The translations under genes were made by a program, and so were the position numbers. A stretch of DNA of 45,543 bases from contig CAXSDV010000019.1 of NCBI GenBank assembly GCA_964235945.1, forward strand, positions 1 through 45,543, in the 5' to 3' direction. The notes under the pieces were generated by a model. The model was not told the origin of the DNA and made no database searches. It saw only the letters and a program-made list of their open reading frames with translations. Every line of letters starts with the position of its first letter. The first letter of the stretch is position 1. Positions 26,591 to 35,003 of this stretch are shown here, one piece after another. This DNA is from JASLDZ01 sp964235945 (GTDB lineage Bacteria > Pseudomonadota > Alphaproteobacteria > Caulobacterales > Caulobacteraceae).

Positions 26591-27858
26591 CCGGCGCCCG
26601 GCTCCGACGCCCGGTCGGCTTCGACCTGGCGCTCCAGCTCGCCGCCGTCGCGGGCCTCGTGCTGCTGGCCGCCTACTTCGCCGTGGGCGACGGGCGGCTG
26701 GACCGGTGGGACCACGCGCGCGGGCGCGACTTCGTCAACGTGTGGACCGCCGCCCAGCTCGTGCGGGCGGGGCGCACCCTGGAGGTGTTCGATCCCGAAA
26801 CCTTCCAGCGCGCCCAGCACCTGCTGTTCTCGCCGCGGCTGCCGCTGCACTTCTGGTCCTACCCGCCGCCGACCCTGTTCATGACCCTGCCCTTCGGCGG
26901 GCTCGGCTACTTCGCCGCCCTGCTGCTGTGGACGGCGCTGGGCCTCCTGGCCGTCGGGCCCGCCCTGCGGGCCTTCCTGGGCGGCTCGACGCGGACGCGA
27001 CCGGGAGACTTGCCGCTGCTCCTGATCGCCCCCGCCGTGGCGACGAACGTGGCGCTGGGCCAGAACGGCGCCTTCACCGCCGCCCTGCTGCTGGGGGGCC
27101 TGGCGCTGGCGGACCGGCGGCCGTGGACGGCGGGGGCGCTCCTGGGCCTGCTGGTGATCAAGCCGCAGGTCGCCCTGCTGCTGCCCGTGGTGGTGCTGGC
27201 GGGCGGGCGCTGGCGCGTGCTGGGCGGGGCGGCGGCGAGCGCGGCGGCCCTGCTGCTGCTGTCCGTCGCCGCCTTCGGAACGGCGAGCTGGAGCGCCTTC
27301 GTCGCCCACACCCTGCCCATGCAAGCGCTGATGATGAGCCACGGCAGCGGGCCGTTCCTGTGGATGATGCCCTCCGTCTTCGCCGCCGGCCGGCTGTGGG
27401 GCTGGCCCGCCGACCGGGCGCTGCTCGCCCAGGTCCCCTTCGCCCTCCTGGGGGTCGCGCTCGCCTGGCGGGCGTGGAGGAGCGGGGCGGAGCCCGCGGT
27501 GAAGGCGGGGGTGCTGGCCCTGGCGACCTTCACCGCCAGCCCGCAGGTGTTCAACTACGACCTGATCCCGGCGGCGGCGGCGGCGCTGCTGCTCTGGCGC
27601 ACCGAGACCGACCGGCGCGGCCCGCGGTCCGCCTGGAGCTGGGCGGGGCGGGGGCTGGCCCTGGGCGTGTGGGTGCTGCCGGTGGCGGAGATCCCGCTGC
27701 AGATGTTCAACGTCCCGCCCGGCCCGCTCCTCCTGGCCCTGGCGGCGTGCCGGCTGGCCTGGACGGGGGGCGCGCTGGGCGGCCGGCGCTACCTCCCGCC
27801 GCCCGCCACCCGTGCGGCGAAGGCGTCCACCGCGGGACAGGCGGCCTCGAACAGGTAG
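26587..27858 (+). CDS. GT87/DUF2029-family polyprenyl-phosphate-dependent mannosyltransferase-like protein
   Basis: A 423-residue membrane protein with about ten helices. The first periplasmic loop has RDFVNVWTAAQLV and later SYPPPTLF, hallmarks of GT87/DUF2029, a group that includes mycobacterial alpha-mannosyltransferases using polyprenyl-phosphate mannose. GQNGAF in a later loop and KPQVALLLP are also typical. The start overlaps the stop of the GT-C gene (ATGA), so the pair is translationally coupled. The last 70 bases overlap the 3' end of hisG on the opposite strand, and the final 23 residues look unconserved (Ala/Thr-rich), so the stop may have drifted into hisG. The sugar donor is unknown. 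Confidence 0.8.
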   Translation: MTGARLRRPVGFDLALQLAAVAGLVLLAAYFAVGDGRLDRWDHARGRDFVNVWTAAQLVRAGRTLEVFDPETFQRAQHLLFSPRLPLHFWSYPPPTLFMTLPFGGLGYFAALLLWTALGLLAVGPALRAFLGGSTRTRPGDLPLLLIAPAVATNVALGQNGAFTAALLLGGLALADRRPWTAGALLGLLVIKPQVALLLPVVVLAGGRWRVLGGAAASAAALLLLSVAAFGTASWSAFVAHTLPMQALMMSHGSGPFLWMMPSVFAAGRLWGWPADRALLAQVPFALLGVALAWRAWRSGAEPAVKAGVLALATFTASPQVFNYDLIPAAAAALLLWRTETDRRGPRSAWSWAGRGLALGVWVLPVAEIPLQMFNVPPGPLLLALAACRLAWTGGALGGRRYLPPPATRAAKASTAGQAASNR

Positions 27859-28775
27859 TCCGGTCGCGTCACCCCGACCGGGCCGACGCCCGCGCCCGCG
27901 AGCGCCTGAGCCAGGTCGAACAGTTCGGCGGCGTCGACCAGCAGGCCGTCGGCCCCCGGCCGCGCGCCGCGGTCGGCGAAGGGGGCGGTCGCCGCGCGCG
28001 CGGCCGCCTCCTGACCCGCCGGCCAGCCGACGGCGACCGTCGACCTGGCGCGCGCCCGCGCCTCCACCACGTGCATCAGCCGGCGCAGCACGGCCACGCG
28101 GCCGCCCGACCAGTCGGCGCGCAGGGAGGCCGCCAGCCGCGCCTGGCTGCGCAGGATCACGCCGTCGCCCACCACCTTGAGGTCGTTGGCCGCCAGCGTC
28201 GCGCCGGTGGTGGTGATGTCCACCACGAGCTCGGCCGCGCCCGCGGCGGGCGCGCCCTCCGTGGCCCCCAGGCTTTCCACGATGCGGTACTCGCCCACCG
28301 CGTGGCGGGCGAAGAAGGCGCGGGTCTGCACCGCGTACTTGGTGGCCACGCGCAGTCGCCGCCCCGTGCGCGCGAGGTAAAGGTGCGCCACGTCGGCGAC
28401 GTCGCTCATGCCGTCCACGTCCACCCAGCTTTGCGGGGCGGCCACCACCAGGTCGGCGCGGCCGAAGCCCAGGGCGCGCAGGAGGTGGACGCGCGCCTCC
28501 AGTTCGCCGCCGCGCTCGCGCAGCAGGTCCTCTCCGGTGACGCCCAGGTGCAGGTCGCCCGCGTCCAGTCCCGCCGCGATGTCGGAGGCCGACAGCAGGC
28601 GCACCTCCGCCCCCGGCAGGCCGGACAGGGCGGCGCTGTAGCCGCGCTCGCCGCCCTGCATCTCCAGCCGGAAGCCGCAGTCGAGCAGCCAGGCCTCGCA
28701 CTGCTCCTTGAGGCGGCCCTTGGAGGGGACGGCCAGCACCAGCGGCGCGGTCGCCGGGTCGTCGGGGGCGTTCAT
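27789..28775 (-). CDS. hisG: ATP phosphoribosyltransferase, catalytic subunit
   Basis: A 328-residue enzyme for the first step of histidine synthesis, joining ATP and PRPP. The N-terminal domain starts LVLAVPSKGRLKEQ, and the PRPP loop is ELVVDITTTGATLAANDL. The protein is longer than the short HisG (about 210-230 residues) usually partnered by HisZ; residues from about 215 to the end form an additional C-terminal part ending GPVGVTRPDYLFEA. It overlaps the hisZ stop by ATGA. Feedback control by histidine probably acts through HisZ, the extra domain or both. Its 3' end overlaps the GT87 gene by 70 bases. Confidence 0.95.
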   Translation of the reverse strand: MNAPDDPATAPLVLAVPSKGRLKEQCEAWLLDCGFRLEMQGGERGYSAALSGLPGAEVRLLSASDIAAGLDAGDLHLGVTGEDLLRERGGELEARVHLLRALGFGRADLVVAAPQSWVDVDGMSDVADVAHLYLARTGRRLRVATKYAVQTRAFFARHAVGEYRIVESLGATEGAPAAGAAELVVDITTTGATLAANDLKVVGDGVILRSQARLAASLRADWSGGRVAVLRRLMHVVEARARARSTVAVGWPAGQEAAARAATAPFADRGARPGADGLLVDAAELFDLAQALAGAGVGPVGVTRPDYLFEAACPAVDAFAARVAGGGR

Positions 28776-29935
28776 CGTCCGGCTCCGGGCCAGGCCCGCG
28801 CGGGGCGCACCATGCAGCCGACGGAGGGTGCGGACGCTCCGCCCAGCCGGGCCAGCAGCCCGTCCGAGCGACCGCCCGCCGCCACGGGCGCGTCCGCGGG
28901 CAGGCCGGCTGCGCGCACCTCGAACAGGGCGCCGTCGTAATAGCCGAAGGGGCGCACGAAGCCGGCGGCCAGGGTGACGGCCCCCGCGGGGACGCCGCCG
29001 GCCTCCAGCGCCGACACCCGGCGCGCCCAGGCCTCGCACGCCGGATCCAGGGCGCGCGCCCCCTCCCCCGCCAGCGTCCGCACCTGCTCCAGCGCCGCGG
29101 CGGGAGCGGCGGACACGAGGAGGTAGCGGCGCACCAGGTCGGCGGCGGCCGGCTCCAGCCGCGGCGCGCGCGCCGCCTGCGCGCGCTCGGCCAGGCGGTG
29201 GACGATCTCGCCCGCACCGCGGCCGCCCACCGGCCGGATGCCCGCCAACGCCCAGAGCTCCTCCAGCGCCGCGGCGGCCTCCGCGTCGGGCAGGCCCGTC
29301 AGCAGGCGCCGCAGCCGCCCGTTCTCCGCCTCGACGGGAGCGGGGGCGCACAAGCGCTCCAGCTCGGGCTGGACCGGGCGGCCCGCGGCGAAGGCCCGCT
29401 CCAGCCGGACGCGGACGGCCTCCGGCGCCCCCACCGCCGCCAGGAAGGCGCCGAACAGCGCCACGTCGCCCATCACCAGGGTCAGGTCGTCGCGCCCTCC
29501 CGTCCGGGCGGCGCGCCAGGCCAGGGCGGCGACCTCGCCGTCCAGGACGGCGCCGTCGTCGTCGCCGCCGAAGGTCTCCACGCCCACCTGCGTGAACTCG
29601 GCCGGCGGCCCGGAGCCCGCGGGCTGGGCGCGGAACGCCTCGCCCGCGTACAAACGCCGCGCGGCCGCCGCGCCGGAGGCGATGTGCGCCCGGGCCAGGG
29701 CGATGGTGAAGTCCGGCCTCAGGGCCAGCTCCTCGGACCCCTCCCCCGCCGTCACCACCATCAGGCGCGCGCGCATGGCCTCGCCCAGGAGGTTGAGCAG
29801 CACGGGCAGGGGCTGGAGCACGGGCGGCTCCTCCCACACGCCGCCGAAAGCGACGAAGGGCGCGCGGACGGCGGCCAGCACCTCGGGCGGGGCCACGGGC
29901 GCGCCGCGGGACGCCGAAACGGCGAGGCCGCTCAA
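28772..29935 (-). CDS. hisZ: ATP phosphoribosyltransferase regulatory subunit
   Basis: A 387-residue paralogue of the histidyl-tRNA synthetase catalytic core, without the anticodon-binding domain. HisZ proteins form a complex with HisG and are needed for activity and histidine inhibition. The class II core is recognisable in LRPDFTIALAR and RLYAGEAFRAQP (motif 2 region), then FTQVGVETFG, and a late FGYYDGALFEV followed by a glycine-rich GGRSDGLLARLGG. It overlaps both hisS (stop) and hisG (start) by ATGA. Confidence 0.93.
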   Translation of the reverse strand: MSGLAVSASRGAPVAPPEVLAAVRAPFVAFGGVWEEPPVLQPLPVLLNLLGEAMRARLMVVTAGEGSEELALRPDFTIALARAHIASGAAAARRLYAGEAFRAQPAGSGPPAEFTQVGVETFGGDDDGAVLDGEVAALAWRAARTGGRDDLTLVMGDVALFGAFLAAVGAPEAVRVRLERAFAAGRPVQPELERLCAPAPVEAENGRLRRLLTGLPDAEAAAALEELWALAGIRPVGGRGAGEIVHRLAERAQAARAPRLEPAAADLVRRYLLVSAAPAAALEQVRTLAGEGARALDPACEAWARRVSALEAGGVPAGAVTLAAGFVRPFGYYDGALFEVRAAGLPADAPVAAGGRSDGLLARLGGASAPSVGCMVRPARAWPGAGR

Positions 29936-31440
29936 ACGGGACCGCCGATGATGCGGCGCACGAAACCCGCGAGCTCCGCGCGCGGAATGGTCGCCTGACC
30001 CGGCCGTTCCGCGCGCCAGGCGGCGTTGTCCGACAGGCCCCGGGCGAGGTCGCGGCCCAGGTCCAGGTCCTTCACCGTCACCGTCCCGGCCGCCAGCTCG
30101 TCGTCGCCCAGGATCACCGCGGCGGGAGCGCCGCGGCGGTCGGCGTACTTCATCTGCGCCTTCATGCCGGAGCCGCCCAGGTAGACCTCCGCGGCGATCC
30201 CCGCCTCGCGCAGCTCCCGCGCCACCGTGAAATAGTCGGCCATGCGCGCTTCGTTGAAGGCGATCACCACCACCGGGCCGCGGAACGCGACCTCCGCCCC
30301 GCGGCCCGCCGCCGCCAGCGCCGCGGCCAAGCGCGACACGCCGAAGGAGAAGCCCACGGCCGGCACGCGCTCGCCGGTGAAGCGCGCCACCAGGTCGTCA
30401 TAGCGCCCGCCGCCGCCCACCGAGCCGAAGCGCACGCGCTCGCCGCGCTCGTCCACGGTCTCCAGCAGGAGCTCGGCCTCGAACACGGGGCCGGTGTAGT
30501 ATTCCAGGCCGCGCACCACCGAAGGGTCGAACACCGCCCGGGCGTCGTCCACCCCGAGGCTGGTGAGCGCCGCGTCGATCCTGGCCAGGTCCGCCAGGGC
30601 GAGGTCGCCCGCTTGCGAGCCGCCGATGGCGTCGGCCAGCGCGCCCAGCACGGCGGAGCGCGACGCCGCGCCCTGCGCCGCGCGGGTGAAGGCCAGCACC
30701 GCCTCCGCCCCCCGCGCATCCAGCCCCGCGCCGCGGGTGAAGGCCCCCGACTCGTCCAGCCGACCTTCGCCCAGGAGGGCGCGCACCCCGTCCGGCCCCA
30801 GCCGGTCCAGCTTGTCGACCGCGCGCAGCACGGCGAGCTTCTGGCCGGCGTCCTCCACGCCCGCCCGGGCCAGCACGCCGTCGAGCAGGCGGCGGTCGTT
30901 GACCTTCACGACGGCCGCATCCCGCGGCAGGCCCGCCGCCTCCAGCCCCGCCGCGGCCAGGGCGATGATCTCCGCGTCCGCCTCCGGGCGGGCGGAGCCC
31001 ACCGTGTCGGCGTCGCACTGGATGAATTCGCGGTAGCGCCCGGGCCCCGGCTTCTCGTTCCTCCACACCGGGCCGAAGGCGTAGCGGCGGAACGGCTTGG
31101 GCAGGGTGGCCGCGTGCTGGGCGTGGAAGCGCGCCAAGGGGGCGGTCAGGTCGTAGCGCAGCGCCATCCACTCGGGCTCGGCGGCGCCCGCGATCGCCCC
31201 GCCCGCGATCGCCTCGTCCTGCAGGGCGAACACCCCCTCGTTGGGGCGGTCGGAGTCGGGCAGGAACTTGCCCAGGGCGTCCGCATACTCGAAGGCCGAG
31301 GTTTCCAGCGGTTCGAAGCCGTGCGCCTCGTACACCCGGGCCACCGCCTCCAAGATCGCGCGCTGGCGGCGCAGTTCGGGCGCGCGGCGGTCGGCGAAGC
31401 CGCGCGGGGTGCGCGCCTCGGGGCGGAAGGCGTCGGTCAT
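29932..31440 (-). CDS. hisS: Histidyl-tRNA synthetase
   Basis: A 502-residue class II synthetase that charges tRNA-His. Motif 2 is in AFGPVWRNEKPGPGRYREF, the histidine-specific loops are RGLEYYTGPVFE and GSVGGGGRYDDLV, and the anticodon domain starts near PVVVIAFNEARMADY. The start at 31440 (MTDAFRPEA) is chosen over 31476, which adds an Arg-rich, unconserved stretch. It heads the hisS-hisZ-hisG operon. No terminator is seen after hisG, and the GT87 gene converges there. Confidence 0.96.
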   Translation of the reverse strand: MTDAFRPEARTPRGFADRRAPELRRQRAILEAVARVYEAHGFEPLETSAFEYADALGKFLPDSDRPNEGVFALQDEAIAGGAIAGAAEPEWMALRYDLTAPLARFHAQHAATLPKPFRRYAFGPVWRNEKPGPGRYREFIQCDADTVGSARPEADAEIIALAAAGLEAAGLPRDAAVVKVNDRRLLDGVLARAGVEDAGQKLAVLRAVDKLDRLGPDGVRALLGEGRLDESGAFTRGAGLDARGAEAVLAFTRAAQGAASRSAVLGALADAIGGSQAGDLALADLARIDAALTSLGVDDARAVFDPSVVRGLEYYTGPVFEAELLLETVDERGERVRFGSVGGGGRYDDLVARFTGERVPAVGFSFGVSRLAAALAAAGRGAEVAFRGPVVVIAFNEARMADYFTVARELREAGIAAEVYLGGSGMKAQMKYADRRGAPAAVILGDDELAAGTVTVKDLDLGRDLARGLSDNAAWRAERPGQATIPRAELAGFVRRIIGGPV

Positions 31441-31597
31441 GGCGCGCGCCCTAGCGGATCGACGATCCAGCGGCAAGGAAGCGAGCAGTTGCCTTCGGCG
31501 TCAAAAGTCACGGGAGCTTGATCGTATTCGCCCTGGCTTCTCGCCGCGTCCGCGCGTTACAGTGCCGACATCTGACGACAACGGCAAAAGGGCGGTC

Positions 31598-31681
31598 ATG
31601 GACAGGTTCGGACGGTTCTGCTGGACGTGCTTGTCGAGCTGGTACGCGGGCTTCGCCTTCGTGGATCCCTGCCGCTACTGA
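31598..31681 (+). CDS. Possible 27-residue ORF (leader or small protein)
   Basis: ATG at 31598, preceded by a weak AAAGGG site, opens a 27-codon frame that starts MDRFGRFCWTC and ends CRY-stop. It has three Cys and is rich in aromatic residues. It lies in the 353-base gap between hisS and the gene at 31794. It could be a leader peptide, a small protein or chance; the rest of the gap holds two hairpins just before 31794 and no strong promoter. Confidence 0.3.
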   Translation: MDRFGRFCWTCLSSWYAGFAFVDPCRY

Positions 31682-31734
31682 GGCGACGGCGTCGCGGGTG
31701 GAGCGCGGCCTGCGCCGTTAACCTTATGTCGACG

Positions 31735-31777
31735 CCCGCCCCCGCAGGTCGGGCGGGTCGGACCGGCGAACGGTCCG
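31735..31777 (+). other. Two tandem hairpins in the leader of the gene at 31794
   Basis: Inverted repeats CCCGCCC...GGGCGGG (31735-31741 and 31751-31757) and CGGACCG-GCGAA-CGGTCCG (31759-31777) sit back to back, the second ending 16 bases before the ATG at 31794. They could shape translation initiation of that mRNA. Neither has a T-run. Confidence 0.5.
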
Positions 31778-31793
31778 GCGTAAGAGGCTTCCC

Positions 31794-32303
31794 ATGTCCT
31801 GCGACGTCGCCGCCGCCGCCTTCGCCCTGCACCTGGCGGCCCTGCATCCCGGGCCGCCCGCCGCCGACGCGGCCTGGCTGCTGCCCGCCGCGGCAGGCGT
31901 TCCCGCCCACGCCCGCGTCAACACCTTGGCGCGCGAGCCGCTGTTCGCCTCCATCGTGGACGCCGCCACCCGGCTGGAGGCCCGCGTGGACGGCTGGCGG
32001 CGCGCGGCCGCCCCATCCGCCGACCAGCTCGCCGCCTTCCGGCCGCAGGTCTCGGCCCTGTCGTCGCTCGACATGCGCGGCCACCTGGAACTGGCCAAGC
32101 GCGGCACGGACGGCGACCTGAAGTGCATACTGCGCGGCATCAGCCAGGACCTGCCGCGCAAGCTCGACGCGGTGGCCGCCGCCCGCGACCGCGCCGCCGT
32201 TCATTCGGCGCTGGACGAGCTTTACGCCCTGCTGCGCGACAATGTGGAGGTGGTCACCAGCCCCCCGCGCGACAGCTCGACGGACGTGGCCAGGCCCGCC
32301 TGA
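31794..32303 (+). CDS. Alpha-helical cytoplasmic protein of unknown function
   Basis: A 169-residue protein, not recognised. It has no signal peptide or membrane segment and looks all-helical. Residues about 80-150 include RPQVSALSSLDMRGHLELAK and an acidic/basic helix DELYALLRDNVEVV. The first 35 residues are Ala/Pro-rich. The start at 31794 follows an AAGAGG site. It converges with the dsbD-like gene 22 bases away. No partner or operon hints at its role. Confidence 0.65.
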   Translation: MSCDVAAAAFALHLAALHPGPPAADAAWLLPAAAGVPAHARVNTLAREPLFASIVDAATRLEARVDGWRRAAAPSADQLAAFRPQVSALSSLDMRGHLELAKRGTDGDLKCILRGISQDLPRKLDAVAAARDRAAVHSALDELYALLRDNVEVVTSPPRDSSTDVARPA

Positions 32304-32325
32304 CCTCGGGCCGCGCGATCCGCCC

Positions 32326-34497
32326 TCACGCCGGCTTGGCGGCGGCCTCCACCGCCTGCACCACCAGCCCCTCCGTGAGGAGCTGGGGCAGGACGCGGCC
32401 ACCCTGCTCGCCCGGGCCGTAGACTAGGTAGAGGGGCACGCCCGAGCGGCCGCGTTCGGCCAGGGCGCGGGCGATGACGGCGTCGCGCCGGGTCCAGTCG
32501 GCCTTGAGGTAGACGGCGTTCGTCTTCTTGAACGCGTCGGCCACGCCGCGCCCGGCCAGGGCGCCGCGCTCGTTCACCTGGCAGGTGATGCACCAGGCGG
32601 CGGTGAAGTCCACGAACACCGGCCGGCCCTGGGCGGTGAGCTCGGCCACGCGGGCGGGCGACCAGGGCTCCTGGGGCAGGCTCCCGACCGCCGCCGCCCC
32701 CGCCGCGGGGGACGGAGCCGCGCCCGAGGCGGCGCCCACCGCCGCACCCTGGGCGACCAGCGGCGCGGCGGCGATCAGGCCCGCGGCCGCGGCGATCCGG
32801 GGAAGCAGCACCGCGTCCTGGCGCTGGCCGACCCCCCAGGCCCAGGCGGCGAAGGCCAGGACCACGCCCGCCGCCAGCAGGAACGGCATGGCGACCACCC
32901 CCGCCTGGGCCGTGAACACCCAGGCGAGCCAGGCGGCGGTGGCGTACATCGGGAAGGCCAGCACGTGGCGCAGTCCCTCCATCCAAGCGCCGGGCCGGGG
33001 CAGGCGGCGGAACAGGGCGGGGATGAAGCTGACCAGCGTCAGGGGGGCGGCGAGCCCCAGCCCCAGGGCCGCGAAGATGCTCAGCGCAGCCGCCGGCGGC
33101 TGGGTCAGCGCCCAGCCGATGGCCGGGGCCATGAAGGGCGCGGTGCAGGGGGCGGCCACCACCACCGCCAGGGCGCCGGTGAACACCGCGCCCAGCACGC
33201 CGCCGCGCGAGGCCAGCCCGCCGCCCACGCCCTGGACGGAGCCGCCCACCTCGAACACCCCCGACAGGTTGAGCGCCACCAGCAGCATGAGCAGGCACAG
33301 CCCCGCCACCACGGCGGGCGACTGGAGTTGGAAACCCCACCCGACCTCCTGCCCCGCCGCGCGCACGGCGATCAGCACCCCCGCCAACAGCAGGAAGGCG
33401 CCCACCACGCCGCCCATGTAAGCCAGCCCCTCGGCGCGGGCGTGCTCGGGCGCTTCCGTGTGGCGCGCCAGCGCCGCCGCCTTGAGGGACAGCACCGGGA
33501 ACACGCAGGGCATCAGGTTGAGCACCAGCCCGCCCAGGAAGGCGGCGCCCAGGGAGGCCAGCAGCACGCCGGCGCCTCCGGCCCCCGAACCCAAGCCCGA
33601 GCCGAGCCGGGCGCCCGTGCCGGCCAGCCCCGACGCCCCGGGAGGAAGCGGGCCGGGCGCGGCCGACACCTCCCAAGCCCGGCCCGGCCCCAGCGAGACC
33701 ACCCCCGCCAGCTCCTTGGGCGGCGCCCCGTGCTGGAAGGCGTAGCCCGCGGGCAGGGCGAAGGTGATCCCCTGCGGCCCGCGCGTCGCCGTTTGGGGCT
33801 TGGAGGCCTCCAGCGCGTCGCCGGCGTAGGGGTAGAACCAGGCGTGGGACACGTCCGCCGCGCGCAGGGGGTCGCCCGTGACCGCCAGCGTCACCACGTC
33901 GCCCTTCACCTGGAAAGCCGCGTGCAGGCCCGCCGGCTTGGGAGCCTGCGCCAGGGCCCGGGTGACCGCCTCGCCGAAGCGCGGGTCGAGCGCGGGGGCG
34001 CCCGCCGCCACCGTCGTGTCCAGGGTCAGCACGGCCTGGCCCGGTATGCACACGTCCTTGCAGACCAGCCAGTTCACCGCGGCGCTCAGCCGGACGCGGT
34101 CGCCCGGGCGGGCGGAGGACGGGACCTCCAGGGGGACGGGCAGCAGCACCTCGTCGGAGAACACGTAGTTGGTCAGCGGGCCGGTGGCCACGTGCTCGGG
34201 CGCCGGCCACACGATGTCGCCCGCCTTCCAGCCCGGCGGCAGGGTCCAGGCGACCGTGGTGGCCTCTCCGCTGTCGCCCGGGTTGCGCCAGTAGGTGTGC
34301 CAGCCGTGCTCCACGTGCTGGCGCACGGCGACGTAGAAGGTGGAGCCGGGCGCGGCCGAAACGGTCTGGGGCGCGAGCTGCGCTTCCAGGTGTTCGGTGC
34401 GCACGACGGGGCCGCCGTCCGCCCGGGCGGACGCCGCGGCGCCGGCCCACAGGCACAAACCGCCCGCGAGCGCCGCCGTCCAGGTCTTCAAAGTCAC
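32326..34497 (-). CDS. dsbD: DsbD-like membrane thiol:disulfide reductase
   Basis: A protein of about 720 residues that would carry electrons from cytoplasmic thioredoxin to periplasmic proteins. In order: signal peptide, N-terminal beta-rich periplasmic domain with the cysteine pair CKDVC, an eight-helix membrane domain with the key cysteines in LMPCVFPVLS and AAPCTAPFMAP, and a C-terminal thioredoxin domain with AAWCITC. This arrangement is the DsbD/ScsB type. The start at GTG 34497 is preferred because GGGAG lies seven bases upstream and it gives a normal signal peptide; an ATG at 34521 is possible but has no such site. It would supply reducing power to periplasmic thioredoxins, perhaps including the TlpA protein of this window. 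Confidence 0.93.
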   Translation of the reverse strand: MTLKTWTAALAGGLCLWAGAAASARADGGPVVRTEHLEAQLAPQTVSAAPGSTFYVAVRQHVEHGWHTYWRNPGDSGEATTVAWTLPPGWKAGDIVWPAPEHVATGPLTNYVFSDEVLLPVPLEVPSSARPGDRVRLSAAVNWLVCKDVCIPGQAVLTLDTTVAAGAPALDPRFGEAVTRALAQAPKPAGLHAAFQVKGDVVTLAVTGDPLRAADVSHAWFYPYAGDALEASKPQTATRGPQGITFALPAGYAFQHGAPPKELAGVVSLGPGRAWEVSAAPGPLPPGASGLAGTGARLGSGLGSGAGGAGVLLASLGAAFLGGLVLNLMPCVFPVLSLKAAALARHTEAPEHARAEGLAYMGGVVGAFLLLAGVLIAVRAAGQEVGWGFQLQSPAVVAGLCLLMLLVALNLSGVFEVGGSVQGVGGGLASRGGVLGAVFTGALAVVVAAPCTAPFMAPAIGWALTQPPAAALSIFAALGLGLAAPLTLVSFIPALFRRLPRPGAWMEGLRHVLAFPMYATAAWLAWVFTAQAGVVAMPFLLAAGVVLAFAAWAWGVGQRQDAVLLPRIAAAAGLIAAAPLVAQGAAVGAASGAAPSPAAGAAAVGSLPQEPWSPARVAELTAQGRPVFVDFTAAWCITCQVNERGALAGRGVADAFKKTNAVYLKADWTRRDAVIARALAERGRSGVPLYLVYGPGEQGGRVLPQLLTEGLVVQAVEAAAKPA

Positions 34498-34589
34498 GCG
34501 AGCGCTCCCGTCCCGGATCATCAGGCGCTAAGGTCGTGGCGAACGGGGGCCGACGCAAGCGGCCGCCACGCCAAGCTTGAGGTCCGCCC

Positions 34590-34985
34590 ATGCCCGCCCC
34601 CTACGACGAGCTCAAGGTCGGCCAGGTGGTCAGCCTGGGAGTGGTGGCGGTGGACGCGCGCGCGCTGGAGATGTTCCGCCCGAGCTTCGCCCCGAGCTGG
34701 GACCCGGACGGCGGCGCGCCGGACGCCATGCTCTACGCCCTGTGGTCCCGGCTGGACACGGAGGCGGCCAAGAACTGGCCCCAGAGCAAGCGGCTGGGGG
34801 TGGACGCCCTGCGCTGGATGCGCAACCCGCCGGAGGGCGAACTCCTGCGCGGGCGCATGACGGTGCTGGCGCTCGACCCGGTGGGCGACGGCAAGGGCGT
34901 GGTGATCGCCCAGCACGACCTGTTGGACGAGGCCGGGCGACTGGTCTTCTCCTGCCTGACGCGCTCGGTGTTCGCCCGCAGCTGA
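34590..34985 (+). CDS. MaoC-like hotdog-fold protein
   Basis: A 131-residue protein that appears to have the MaoC/R-hydratase hotdog fold, judged from overall pattern: an N-terminal strand KVGQVVSLGVVAVD, a central helix GAPDAMLYALWSRL, and the strand pattern LRGRMTVLALDPVGDGKGVVIAQHDLLDE. The catalytic D-x-N-P-x-H motif of true hydratases is not seen; the aligned region reads FAPSWDPDGGAPD. So a hydratase activity is uncertain, and it may be a binding or structural hotdog. It diverges from the dsbD-like gene by 92 bases and converges with sapC. A GAGG site precedes the ATG. Confidence 0.55.
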   Translation: MPAPYDELKVGQVVSLGVVAVDARALEMFRPSFAPSWDPDGGAPDAMLYALWSRLDTEAAKNWPQSKRLGVDALRWMRNPPEGELLRGRMTVLALDPVGDGKGVVIAQHDLLDEAGRLVFSCLTRSVFARS

Positions 34986-35003
34986 CGCGCGGGCCGCCCG
35001 CCC

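Noticed and set aside
31718..31732. CtrA site TTAA-N7-TCGA before the gene at 31794
   Set aside because: Only six of eight positions fit; such a match is expected by chance.
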